Shown here: positions 15,190 to 22,657 of the stretch, in pieces
Layout of the letters: every line of letters starts with the position of its first letter
Numbering within the stretch: the stretch's first letter is position 1
Source of the DNA: a virus
Length of the DNA stretch: 23,259 bases
Virus record (IMG/VR): IMGVR_UViG_3300025308_000347
Location: 1 to 23,259 of that record
Reading direction: 5' to 3' (one strand)
Made by a program: the position numbers and the translations under genes
Notes under the pieces: generated by a model
Database searches by the model: none
What the model was told of the DNA's origin: nothing
Seen by the model: the letters and a program-made list of their open reading frames with translations, nothing else

Positions 15190-15226
15190 GCGCGGCGGGC
15201 TCGGGAGCGAACCAATCCCGCCGCGC
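15190..15226 (-). promoter_or_regulatory. 10-bp GC hairpin in the leader of the protease-capsid gene
   Basis: GCGCGGCGGG (15190-15199) and CCCGCCGCGC (15217-15226) are exact inverted repeats, separated by 17 bases. The structure ends 16 bases before the ATG and leaves the GAGGTG site free. There is no T-run, so it is not a terminator. It could protect the capsid transcript from decay, or hold the leader open for ribosomes. Confidence 0.65.
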
Positions 15227-15268
15227 GATGACCCACTGCGGATCACGCGACGAGTTTCAGGGGGATGC

Positions 15269-15298
15269 CAGGACGGAAAAAGGGGGATGCTTTGTCGC
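15269..15298 (-). repeat. 30-bp repeat, copy 1 (ahead of the protease-capsid gene)
   Basis: This copy matches 22445-22474 at 28 of 30 positions, in the same orientation. On the minus strand it contains TCCCCCTTTTTCCGTCCTG. It lies in the 134-bp gap between the 108-residue gene and the protease-capsid gene, 95 bases before that ATG. On the minus strand the short inverted pair GTCGC/GCGAC (15308-15294) runs into it. See the finding on the two copies. Confidence 0.8.
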
Positions 15299-15307
15299 GC
15301 GGAGCGA

Positions 15308-15634
15308 CTAATTCACGACGTATTGATCGAGATCAGTATCGTCGGCGAGAGCATCAGGCCCGGCCGTCGGGTACGCCTGCTGCAGCTCAGCGTCGAGCTG
15401 CCAGGACTGTCCCAGGAGAACCGCCATCTCGGCAGGACTCCGTAGCGGATCCTTGATGTCGAACGGCGTCGGGTACGGGTGTCCATTGACGTGTCCGATC
15501 TGCAGCGCACGTTCGCACATGTTGCGCACAATCCCGGCGCCGGCGCCGCGAAGATCGCCGGACTCCGGATCCCACTCGAACGCCAGCTCGACGTCGTGCT
15601 GTGTCTGTGGCTGCAGGGTAAATTTACGGTACAT
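15308..15634 (-). CDS. Small acidic protein directly after the MuF-peptidase gene
   Basis: A 108-residue acidic protein (MYRKFTLQPQTQHDVELAFEWD). The first part is beta-rich with acidic residues; the second half has NGHPYPTPFDIKDPLRSPAEMAVLL and a Trp-containing helix (GQSWQLDAELQQAYP). The start overlaps the MuF stop by 11 bases, so the two are coupled. No family is recognised. It may be a structural accessory protein. As the gene directly behind a MuF protein with a peptidase-like domain, it is also a candidate inhibitor of that domain. A GTCGC/GCGAC hairpin starts just at its stop codon. Confidence 0.75.
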   Translation of the reverse strand: MYRKFTLQPQTQHDVELAFEWDPESGDLRGAGAGIVRNMCERALQIGHVNGHPYPTPFDIKDPLRSPAEMAVLLGQSWQLDAELQQAYPTAGPDALADDTDLDQYVVN

Positions 15635-17477
15635 AACGATACAGTGCTCCGATTACCAGATTGAACATTTCACGATCATCCTTCAGCAGTTTTTCCAGGG
15701 TGCCCGGGTTGCCGCCCAGCACGCTTTCGAATGCCATGGTTAGGACTTCCATAGCGCCGTGCTTGCCGAGATACCCTGTCGATCGGGAGTAGATCTTGCC
15801 CTGGTAGGGGTTGATGTATTTGTCCTCCCTGGCTACTTCATTACGCCCATACGAGATTCCCGTCAAGCTGCGCAGGCTCTTGACCGGGTCGCCGGCTGTG
15901 CGGCGATGGTGAAGCTCCTGGAACAAATCGTCCAGATCGGGCAGGGCATGCTGCAGGCGATGGGCGTATTCATGCACGGCCGTGGTGTACCGGCCGGCAA
16001 CGATCATGCCGTCATTGCCATCCGCGGTGAAGCTGAAGCCCTTGTAATGGATCCGCTGTCCTGCCTTGGTTCCCGGCAGCGTTGACTGCCAGCCGCGGCC
16101 GGCCCCACCCTTGGCATAGAGCGGGCCGAAGGCGTCTGCGGCCTTGGTCCAGTCGTCCGGGAAAAGCCTGGATACGTTCCGCACCAGGTCGGCCCCGCGC
16201 CCGCCGCCGCGAACCTTTGCCTCGGCCGCTGTGGAGCGCACCAGGTTCAGATCCTTGAACAGCACCTCGGGCAGCCTGGCGGCCGTGTCGCCCATCGCCT
16301 GCGCTTTGGCGAGCAGCTCGTGGCCTTTGTCGGCCCCGAAGCCGATCAGCCCATCGAGGTCCAGCGGCCCCTTGGGTGGCGGTCGCGGCGGTGCCTTCGG
16401 TTTGGGTGCTACATAGCCGATGCGCTTTTGCACGGCCCGCCACGGTGCCCGGATCATGCCCTGGGTGAGCTTACCGGCGGCGAAGACTTCAGCTTTGCCC
16501 TTCCCTAGTACGCCCTGCCGCTGTGCCGGCGTGAGCCGTGCCAGGGCCTGCAGCGGGGTTTCCTTGCCAGCTTTGTCCTTGGCGCTGATCTCGTCCTTGA
16601 ATACGATTTCGACGAAGCTAAGGGTGTTCGGATGCGCCGGCCATGGGGTTTTTTCGCGCGAGGGATAGACTCCGGCTCCCAGTCCATGAAGGTTCTGCGT
16701 TGAGAGCAGGTCGCAGATATCAGCCTTCGGATGCGCCGGCGACAGAAGAAAGCGCCAGCCACCGAAATCAGGATGGTCTTCGCCGCCCATCATGTAGGCC
16801 TCGCCGTGGGCACGGTTGATCTCGGTGCGCATCAAGCGCATGGCGTTGTCCAGGGCGCTACCCTCACCCGTCAGCAGCGGATCCGTGGCGCCCCTGATCA
16901 GCTTGCGGGTGGCCGACGACTGCATGCGGTCCTGGATGTCGATAGGTACCGGGTCGCCGCGGGAAAGGAATTCCCGTGCCGCCTGGGCGGCGCTCTGCCC
17001 CTGAATGATCGCGCTCTCAATCGCATTGACCACAGCGTCGCGTGCGCCGCGGTCAATGCGCCAGATCCGGTCGGAGAGCTGCAGACCGTCGGCGGCCACG
17101 AAGTTGCGCACGAAGCGCAGGGCGTCCTCGGAAACCCGCATCGAGTCCAGGCTGGAGACCACGGCACCGGTATCCATCACCGAGCCCAGCACCGGTCGCG
17201 CGCCGTAATCTGCCGCCTTGGCCATCGCCTCGTTCAGCAACGCGTCACGCTCGGTGGTCAGGCGCTGCATGATCCCCTGCACCTGACCGAGCAGCTGCTG
17301 CAGCTCCTGCAGCGCCAGATTATCGTCAGGGCCGCTGTGGTTTCGGATCCGCGTGGCGATTTCGCCGGCCTGGGTCTTGTAAAGGTCGATCAGGGCCTGC
17401 TGCGTCTCGGCGTCGAGCTTCTCGATGGCTCGCTGCCCGATCAGCGTGGCACGCTTGATCTGGGCGCGGGTTTTCAT
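15624..17477 (-). CDS. MuF-family head morphogenesis protein with C-terminal HExxH peptidase-like domain
   Basis: A 617-residue minor head protein. The MuF core lies at about 205-295: LMRTEINRAHGEAYMMGGE, WRFLLSPAHPKADICDLL, and PWPAHPNT. A proline-rich linker (KPKAPPRPPPKGP, 359-371) leads to an extra C-terminal part. There, ~430-617 contains TTAVHEYAHRLQH, so His502, Glu503 and His506 form a zinc-peptidase HExxH site; Glu577 in KHGAMEVLTMAFE is the likely third ligand, with Glu584 as the alternative. MuF proteins carried in the virion are often fused to toxin-like enzyme domains in temperate phages, so this one may be injected with the DNA. It may instead process virion proteins. Portal stop and this start overlap as ATGA. 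Confidence 0.9.
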   Translation of the reverse strand: MKTRAQIKRATLIGQRAIEKLDAETQQALIDLYKTQAGEIATRIRNHSGPDDNLALQELQQLLGQVQGIMQRLTTERDALLNEAMAKAADYGARPVLGSVMDTGAVVSSLDSMRVSEDALRFVRNFVAADGLQLSDRIWRIDRGARDAVVNAIESAIIQGQSAAQAAREFLSRGDPVPIDIQDRMQSSATRKLIRGATDPLLTGEGSALDNAMRLMRTEINRAHGEAYMMGGEDHPDFGGWRFLLSPAHPKADICDLLSTQNLHGLGAGVYPSREKTPWPAHPNTLSFVEIVFKDEISAKDKAGKETPLQALARLTPAQRQGVLGKGKAEVFAAGKLTQGMIRAPWRAVQKRIGYVAPKPKAPPRPPPKGPLDLDGLIGFGADKGHELLAKAQAMGDTAARLPEVLFKDLNLVRSTAAEAKVRGGGRGADLVRNVSRLFPDDWTKAADAFGPLYAKGGAGRGWQSTLPGTKAGQRIHYKGFSFTADGNDGMIVAGRYTTAVHEYAHRLQHALPDLDDLFQELHHRRTAGDPVKSLRSLTGISYGRNEVAREDKYINPYQGKIYSRSTGYLGKHGAMEVLTMAFESVLGGNPGTLEKLLKDDREMFNLVIGALYRYVP

Positions 17478-18877
17478 TCGTCGTCAACCGCCCAGTGCTC
17501 GGAGAGCCTGTTCGAATGGGTAGCGCTGGTAGCCGACTCGCCTTTGGGGGCGTTACCCGGGGTGACCTTGATCCCCGGCGCCGGCCTCCCGGGTGCGCCG
17601 ATCGCCGCTGGGTCCGGGTATGGGTTGCCGTCCTTGGCTTCCTGGTCGAGCCGGGCGCGGATGTCCTGCGGGTTGTAGCCCATCTCCTCCCAGATCAAGC
17701 CTCGCGGCATACCCATGGCTTGCCACTTGAGCGCGCGGTCGGTGGTCTGGTTCGGCGTTTCGGTGCGGCGCTCGGCGAACTTGACCCAGTAGTCCTCGGC
17801 ATCCGGATTGATTCCCTTGAGCAGCAGATGCAGACGGAAGCCCTGGTCGTAGCCGAAGGCCAGCGTGTCCTGCAGGCTGTCCACTTCTTCGTAGTAGTCG
17901 CGCTTCAAGTCTTCCAGGATGTCGCGTGCGGCGTCGCCGGCATAGCCCATCAAAGCCTTGGGCAACGGCGATCCGGCGAAGAAGGTTTCCAGGAGATGCA
18001 CCACGTCGCCGATCTGGTCCAGGTTGGCGTCGCCCTGCACGGCGGTGACGCTGCCCTTGCGGTTCAGAAAATAGTCGGTGGTGATTTGCGTCTGATCGCG
18101 TTCGACGGAGGCACGATAGGCGTCGAGCGTTGCCTGGTCTGCTCCCTCCAGCACATGGGCTGTGCGCAGCGGAGCGCGCTGGCGGCGCCGGATGACCAGG
18201 TCTTCTTCGGTCATTCGCAGCTTCTTCCAGGTCTCGCGCGTGGCGTCGAGGAAGGGGCGGCCGAGCGATCCCATGTCGTCGAAGCTGTCAGGGTCGAAGC
18301 GCGCCATGGTGAGCTGGTAGAGGGCGAAAGCGGCCAGCTCGCGGCCCTGCACCGGATCGAACTGCACATAGGCGCGACGCGGATCCTTGAACTGGCCGTT
18401 GGTCGCCACCTGCGGGATGATGGTCTCGCTGGGCATGCGCACGGCAGCAACGACGTTGCTGCCGTCGTCGAGCACCCACTGCAGGCAGGCGGCGCCTTCC
18501 ATCACCAGGCCGCGGGCGTCGGAGCGCAGCTTTTCGGCACGCGTGAGCTGCAGGCGGCGGGCGTAGTCTTCCCATTCGCGGCGCAGGGTATCGGACGGCG
18601 TGATCTGGGAAAACACCAGGCCGCCCTTGACCACGTCGCGCGCCACCCGGGCATGGATGCGCTTGACCCGGCCGTCGCGGCGATCCATGTCGCGAATATC
18701 GAGGATGGCCTGGCGCTGCGCCGGATCTACCCAGAGCAGTCGGTACAGGTAGTCCATCGAAGCTTCCGGTGTAGCCCGGCTACCTCGTTCGAAGCCGGAG
18801 GACTCGCCAGGCCACAGCGCCCGCGCCCTGGCGCCGGCGACGCGCGCCATGGACTTGATGTCGTCAATGATGCCCAT
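17474..18877 (-). CDS. Portal protein
   Basis: A 467-residue portal, the dodecameric DNA entry ring at the capsid vertex. Family features include the N-terminal DYLYRLLWVDPAQRQAIL, AILDIRDMDRRDGRVKRI, a LQWVLDDGSNVVAAVRMP strand pair, PLRTAHVLEGADQATLDAYR and, at ~305-320, FFAGSPLPKALMGYAGDAAR, which precedes the helical stem and DNA-contacting part. The C-terminus is Pro/Gly-rich and disordered (PAAIGAPGRPAPGIKVTPGN). Length is normal. GAGG lies eight bases before the ATG; the start overlaps the previous gene by 14 bases. Position between terminase and MuF is standard. Confidence 0.93.
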   Translation of the reverse strand: MGIIDDIKSMARVAGARARALWPGESSGFERGSRATPEASMDYLYRLLWVDPAQRQAILDIRDMDRRDGRVKRIHARVARDVVKGGLVFSQITPSDTLRREWEDYARRLQLTRAEKLRSDARGLVMEGAACLQWVLDDGSNVVAAVRMPSETIIPQVATNGQFKDPRRAYVQFDPVQGRELAAFALYQLTMARFDPDSFDDMGSLGRPFLDATRETWKKLRMTEEDLVIRRRQRAPLRTAHVLEGADQATLDAYRASVERDQTQITTDYFLNRKGSVTAVQGDANLDQIGDVVHLLETFFAGSPLPKALMGYAGDAARDILEDLKRDYYEEVDSLQDTLAFGYDQGFRLHLLLKGINPDAEDYWVKFAERRTETPNQTTDRALKWQAMGMPRGLIWEEMGYNPQDIRARLDQEAKDGNPYPDPAAIGAPGRPAPGIKVTPGNAPKGESATSATHSNRLSEHWAVDDE

Positions 18878-19106
18878 TTTTTAACCTCACTTTGGGTGCC
18901 ATGGTGCTTTCCAGCACCAGGTGATCAGCGGTAATGCCTTTGGGGCCCGGACGCGCCGGCCCGGCATAGTCGATGTCGCGCCAGCCGGTGGCCATGCCCA
19001 GCGCGTGAATATCCTTGAAGAAGGCCGCGAAGCCCGGCAGGTGCGCCTTGATGTAGGCAACATTGGCGGCGATGCGATCGCGCTCGATGTCGGTCAATGT
19101 CGTCAT
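18864..19106 (-). CDS. Small conserved-looking protein between terminase and portal
   Basis: An 80-residue protein (MTTLTDIERDRIAANVAYIK) with one amphipathic helical region (ANVAYIKAHLPGFAAFFKDI) and a Gly/Pro-rich second half. The start overlaps the preceding stop as ATGA, preferred over an upstream in-frame ATG at 19145 lying inside that gene. I do not recognise a family. Codon use is like the structural genes on either side and unlike the AT-richer gene before it. Confidence 0.7.
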   Translation of the reverse strand: MTTLTDIERDRIAANVAYIKAHLPGFAAFFKDIHALGMATGWRDIDYAGPARPGPKGITADHLVLESTMAPKVRLKNGHH

Positions 19107-19546
19107 GGTGGGTCGATCGCCTTCGACCAGACATTCGCATCCCATCCCTCGATGACGTAGCGCTCGAACTTCCTCGCCATTGATGGGGACATCAAATACC
19201 CGTTTTCTTCCTTTGAATATTTCTCGTTCGTCATCACAGAAACCAAACGCCCGGCACGTGTCGCCGTTGCAGCACCATTGAACCTAGTGCGCACCACTAC
19301 AGCACCTTTTGTGTGTTTGGCATTGCTGAACGTAAAGGGAGCGTCTGGGGTGCCACCTTTGATTTCCCAATCACCTTTAGATGGGATCTGCATTTCTGCC
19401 TTCTTCGGCTTCTGCTTATCTTTTGCTGGGTCGGCGCCTCCTCCGGCCCACTGCCCACCATCCGGTGATCCTGCTGGATCGCGCGGCTGGTTCGGGTCGT
19501 ATCCGGAGAGACGAAAGAGGTCTTCGATGTAAAGGGGGGTTTTCAT
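19103..19546 (-). CDS. AT-richer orphan protein with a toxin-linker-like N-terminal motif
   Basis: A 147-residue protein (MKTPLYIEDLFRLSGYDPNQ). The N-terminal YDPNQPRDPAGSPDGGQWAG resembles the Asp-Pro/Gly-Gln-Trp motif often seen in phage head proteins just before variable, toxin-like or accessory domains. A lysine-rich linker (AKDKQKPKKAEMQ) follows, then an ~85-residue domain (WEIKGGTPDAPFTFS, then RTRFNGAATATRAG and RYVIEGWDANVWSKAID) that I cannot assign. Bases ~19150-19400 are clearly richer in A/T than the neighbours, suggesting transfer. The start overlaps the terminase stop as ATGA, so it is wired into the late operon. Confidence 0.75.
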   Translation of the reverse strand: MKTPLYIEDLFRLSGYDPNQPRDPAGSPDGGQWAGGGADPAKDKQKPKKAEMQIPSKGDWEIKGGTPDAPFTFSNAKHTKGAVVVRTRFNGAATATRAGRLVSVMTNEKYSKEENGYLMSPSMARKFERYVIEGWDANVWSKAIDPP

Positions 19547-21213
19547 GCGGCAATCCTTTCTGGTTCGCCCAGCAGCTGTTCGCGCGTGACGCGGCGATGC
19601 TCGATCACCGCCGGGCCGAAGAGTTCGATGCCGCGCGTGGCAAGTGCCCAGGTGGCGGCGCAGTCGGCGTCGAACAGGTCGTCGCCGATCTTCGGATCGG
19701 CCATCTTGAAGCTGGAGTAATCGGCCTTGGTGGCCTCGGCCTTGATGTTGGCCAGTTGGCGTGTGTAGCTCCGCCAGTCGGCCAGCGCGTCGGCGGACCG
19801 CTCCAGGCGAATCAGCGGAACTTCGTGCAGCCGGCCGTTGGCGCTGTCGGCCACCACCTCGGTGCCGTCGTCGAAATACGCGATCGCGGCCTGGCCGTTG
19901 TGGAAAGCGGTGCGCAGCGCGCTGGCCATGCTGTGCTTGACGTGGCCCTGGAAGCGGATCGGGGCGAAGGGCCACTGGTCCCAGGTGCTGGCGGTGCTCT
20001 CGCCCTCGCCGATGGTGCGCCGGTCGACATCGACCAGGCCGGCGGCAAAGAGCCGGTCGTTGAGACTGGTGAGCATACCCACGCCGTAGGCGTCGCCCAT
20101 CGCCACGTCGGGTCGGAAATACTCCCAGAATCCGTGCAGGTCCAGCTCGACCACCTTGTCGTCGGTGCCGGGCGGCCAGGTCTTCACGAACACGGTGCAG
20201 ATGAAGTTGCCAATCTGCTCCCTCACCACCAGGGCGGAGCGTGACGCGGTGAGGCTTTCGCCGTGGCCGGAATGGTCATAACCAAAAGCGACCAGGCCGC
20301 GCTTCTTGTAGCGCATGCCGGGCATCGGTTCCGCCGGCGCCAGGTTGGCGGCCAGACCGACCGCCATGGCGCGGCGAATGTATTTTTCCCAGATCCAGTT
20401 CTGGCTGGCGACGTTCTTGCACAGGAACTGGCGGATGTACTCGGCCTCGGACATCTGCCCGCGCATGTCGAGCATGAAGCTCTCATTAAGGATCCCAAGC
20501 TCGATGCCGAGATAGACATCAACCGCCGGCAGCAGGTGGTAACTGCCTGAATCGATCAGGCCCTGCAGCACGTCGGCGCCCTTGAAGACGCCGGTGATCC
20601 GTATCTGCGGACTGAATGAGGCGGTTCCGCGATCGACACCAAGCCGACGGGCCGACCCCAGCATGGGCAGGAAGCGCGACGTCAGCCGGTCGGCCGGCAT
20701 GTCGTCGGTCTCCTCCAACGACGCCGCGGTGAGCGAATCGCCGTCAATCTGCGCCATGATGCCGTAGGCCGCGGCGCCAGATTGGTTGGCGAACTGGTAG
20801 CGGGTGTCGGAAATCTGCTCCCGTCCCGACTTGTAGGCAATGAATGCCTTCAGCATCTCCGAGCGACGGATCGCGTCCAGGTGATAGTTAAGGTTGGTCT
20901 GCGACTGCTGCTGTCGCGGTGCGACGATGCCGACCGTCTGGTGCGGCATGGTGGCGTTGTGCTCAAGGAGGTACATTTCCTTGACCGCCGTCTTGCCCGT
21001 CCGCCGGCAGGACACGTCGACCGTATTTGGGTGCTGGTCCATCTCGATCATCTTCAGCACTTGCACCGGGTCCAGCTCGACGTTGTGCACGTGTTTATGC
21101 CACAGCCCGTGCAGGCGCATCCCCGTCTCCGGGTCCGCTCGGGCGTATTTCATGATCGCCTGCTCGGCCCGGTTGGCAACGGCGACACGATCGGAGCGTG
21201 AGATGCGAGTCAC
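19543..21213 (-). CDS. Terminase large subunit
   Basis: A 556-residue packaging motor. The ATPase part has the Walker A motif SCRRTGKT at 68-75 and an acidic Walker B-like LEETDD at 166-171. The nuclease part shows the RNase H-like aspartates: Asp313 in VAFGYDHSG, Asp374 in AMGDAYGVG, and Asp511/512 or Asp515/517 in KIGDDLFDADCAATWALA. The start codon is GTG, with GAGGAG nine bases upstream. The packaging mode (cos or pac) cannot be read from this alone. The gene overlaps the AT-richer orphan gene by ATGA. Confidence 0.94.
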   Translation of the reverse strand: MTRISRSDRVAVANRAEQAIMKYARADPETGMRLHGLWHKHVHNVELDPVQVLKMIEMDQHPNTVDVSCRRTGKTAVKEMYLLEHNATMPHQTVGIVAPRQQQSQTNLNYHLDAIRRSEMLKAFIAYKSGREQISDTRYQFANQSGAAAYGIMAQIDGDSLTAASLEETDDMPADRLTSRFLPMLGSARRLGVDRGTASFSPQIRITGVFKGADVLQGLIDSGSYHLLPAVDVYLGIELGILNESFMLDMRGQMSEAEYIRQFLCKNVASQNWIWEKYIRRAMAVGLAANLAPAEPMPGMRYKKRGLVAFGYDHSGHGESLTASRSALVVREQIGNFICTVFVKTWPPGTDDKVVELDLHGFWEYFRPDVAMGDAYGVGMLTSLNDRLFAAGLVDVDRRTIGEGESTASTWDQWPFAPIRFQGHVKHSMASALRTAFHNGQAAIAYFDDGTEVVADSANGRLHEVPLIRLERSADALADWRSYTRQLANIKAEATKADYSSFKMADPKIGDDLFDADCAATWALATRGIELFGPAVIEHRRVTREQLLGEPERIAA

Positions 21214-21237
21214 GATGATTGACTCCTCGCCCCCTCT

Positions 21238-21429
21238 TTACGCCTCCTTGATCACCAGGTAGCGCGTGCTGGTGATGTAGGTCTCATCGCCAGTCATGGC
21301 GGTGGGGCAGCCGAGAACATGCTCGCGCACCAGGGTGTCAGGTTCTCCGTTCTGCCCTTTGTCCCACGTCTGCACCAGCACCTTGTAATCGGCGTTATCG
21401 GCGTTTTCAACTCGCACTCGTTTTGTCAT
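21238..21429 (-). CDS. Small protein between the terminase subunits
   Basis: A 63-residue protein (MTKRVRVENADNADYKVLVQ) with a beta-rich pattern (VLVQTWDKGQNG, then TYITSTRYLVIKEA). GGAG lies eight bases before the ATG. Function unknown; position suggests an accessory head or packaging protein. Third positions are less GC-rich than in the terminase. Confidence 0.75.
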   Translation of the reverse strand: MTKRVRVENADNADYKVLVQTWDKGQNGEPDTLVREHVLGCPTAMTGDETYITSTRYLVIKEA

Positions 21430-21471
21430 CTCAATACTCCAGTTCTTCCGTGCCTTAAATTGGGCGCACGA

Positions 21472-22422
21472 CTAACCCACAACCCCGCTCTGCTGTTGGT
21501 GTTCTATCAGCACCGTATCGGTTCCACGCCTGGCGCCGGCACGATCCATCAGTCCGCGCAAATCCTCAATGGCCTTTGCCTGGCGCCGAGCAAAGTCAGT
21601 CAGGACCTCACGCGATTGTTCCTGCGTCTGCAGGCGCCCGAACTCCTGTTCGTCGTCGTCGATGACCTTCTGCGTCATACCCATGTCGGACAGGCTCAGG
21701 TTGTTGCGCGAGAGCAGTTCGCCCAAGGGCTTGAACAGTGGGTGCGCGCTGATGTCCTTGATGGTGTGCATGCGCCCGTCATCGCCCATGTACTTCGCGA
21801 TGATCAGCACCCCTTCCTTGTCGGTGTAGTACTGCGGCGCCTCGATCTTCACGCCGTCGGCGATGATGGTTTGCAGGATCTGCTGCAGAACCGCAAACAG
21901 CGCTGCCTGCAGATCAGCATAGATGCCGGAAAGGTGCTTCGGGTTTCGCTGCTCGAAGGCCGCGTGATGCTGCATGAAGAGCTGCGTCTGCTTGCTGCAG
22001 GCCGGCTGTGTGGCGCAATACACCCAATCCACGTCGCAACCGGCACAGAAGGAATACTTCCCGGGGCTGGCCGGAAAGTAAGTGGCAGTCTTGGCGGCCA
22101 GCCCGTGCTTCATGGCGTTGAAGCGCGTCCGCAGCGACTCTTCCGGGGTCGGGTGCCCTTCCAGGTTGGCCGCGGTGGCTGCCTTGCCCTCCGGCGTCTT
22201 CGGCCCGGTGGCGTTCTGCCACCCCTTCAGCAGCGATAGCCACCAATGCGCCACCCCCACCTCCTCGCCACAACCCGGGCAGGTGGCCACGTACTCGAAT
22301 GGATGCCACTCGCGCGCCGGGAAGTCCTCAACCCGCTCCGGCGGCCCGGAAAACGTCAGCCGGCACGGCCCACAGCGGAACGTTACCTCGTCAAGAGGCC
22401 TAGAATAGTCAGACTTTGCCAT
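21472..22422 (-). CDS. Probable terminase small subunit, with two zinc clusters
   Basis: A 316-residue protein at the head of the late operon, in the place of the DNA-recognition subunit of the terminase. It has Cys17/Cys20 and Cys48/Cys51, which should form a zinc ribbon, and a second cluster of Cys126, Cys129, Cys136 and Cys142 (FCAGCDVDWVYCATQPACSK). Between them is GPKTPEGKAATAANLEG leading to RFNAMKHGLAAKT, a motif seen in phage proteins of this position. The C-terminal third is a long helix (LSDMGMTQKVIDDDEQEFGR). It is larger than many small terminases, and no classic helix-turn-helix is visible. Assignment is by order and cysteine pattern, so a packaging accessory protein is possible. 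Confidence 0.7.
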   Translation of the reverse strand: MAKSDYSRPLDEVTFRCGPCRLTFSGPPERVEDFPAREWHPFEYVATCPGCGEEVGVAHWWLSLLKGWQNATGPKTPEGKAATAANLEGHPTPEESLRTRFNAMKHGLAAKTATYFPASPGKYSFCAGCDVDWVYCATQPACSKQTQLFMQHHAAFEQRNPKHLSGIYADLQAALFAVLQQILQTIIADGVKIEAPQYYTDKEGVLIIAKYMGDDGRMHTIKDISAHPLFKPLGELLSRNNLSLSDMGMTQKVIDDDEQEFGRLQTQEQSREVLTDFARRQAKAIEDLRGLMDRAGARRGTDTVLIEHQQQSGVVG

Positions 22423-22444
22423 CCTGCTGATTTTCGGCAGGAAT

Positions 22445-22474
22445 CAGGACGGAAAAAGGGGGAGGCGTTGTCGC
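22445..22474 (-). repeat. 30-bp repeat, copy 2 (ahead of the terminase genes)
   Basis: Second copy of the repeat at 15269-15298. On the minus strand it reads TCCCCCTTTTTCCGTCCTG and ends 22 bases before the small-terminase ATG. The two differences lie at 22464 (g against t) and 22467 (g against t), on either side of GC. In the plus direction it runs into the possible promoter for the rightward genes, so this gap may serve both directions. Confidence 0.8.
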
Positions 22475-22487
22475 TACAAGCTCAGTG

Positions 22488-22493
22488 TATAAT
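22488..22493 (+). promoter_or_regulatory. Possible sigma-70 -10 box for the rightward genes
   Basis: A perfect TATAAT in a GC-rich background. The -35 is poor: TTGTCG at 22468-22473 would leave a 14-base spacer, shorter than usual. Transcription would start near 22500 and read through the hairpin-rich leader into the yjdM-like gene. Confidence 0.4.
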
Positions 22494-22507
22494 TCAGCGC
22501 CTCAATT

Positions 22508-22657
22508 CCAGGGGCTCTTGACCTGGATTTAAGCAGCAATTCTCCAGCACCCAGGAAGTTCGATGCCAATGCTTGCGGTTCGTAACAAGCGTTGCTCGGG
22601 GAGCCACCGAATTGTTGTTGTGGTTCTTGCAGTTAGCCCGGCCATCGCGGTTGGGCT
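22508..22657 (+). other. Hairpin-rich leader or small RNA candidate
   Basis: On the plus strand four stem-loops follow each other. CCAGG pairs with CCTGG (22508-22526). CAATGCTTG pairs with CAAGCGTTG (22567-22594, one G-U). GAGCCAC pairs with GTGGTTC (22601-22626, one G-U). AGCCCGGCC pairs with GGTTGGGCT (22635-22657, two G-U). The last is followed by five T. With the TATAAT at 22488 this could be a structured leader or a ~160-nt RNA. The same bases also code for a 54-residue ORF, so only one of the two readings may be real. No known RNA family is recognised. Confidence 0.4.

Noticed and set aside
15308-15326. GTCGC/GCGAC hairpin at the stop of the 108-residue gene as a terminator
   Set aside because: The stem (15294-15308) is only five pairs and the T-run begins about 12 bases later inside the repeat, too far for intrinsic termination.
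17495-18934. 479-codon plus-strand open frame over the portal gene
   Set aside because: The minus-strand portal is recognisable across the same bases, and the plus product is a composition-biased mirror.
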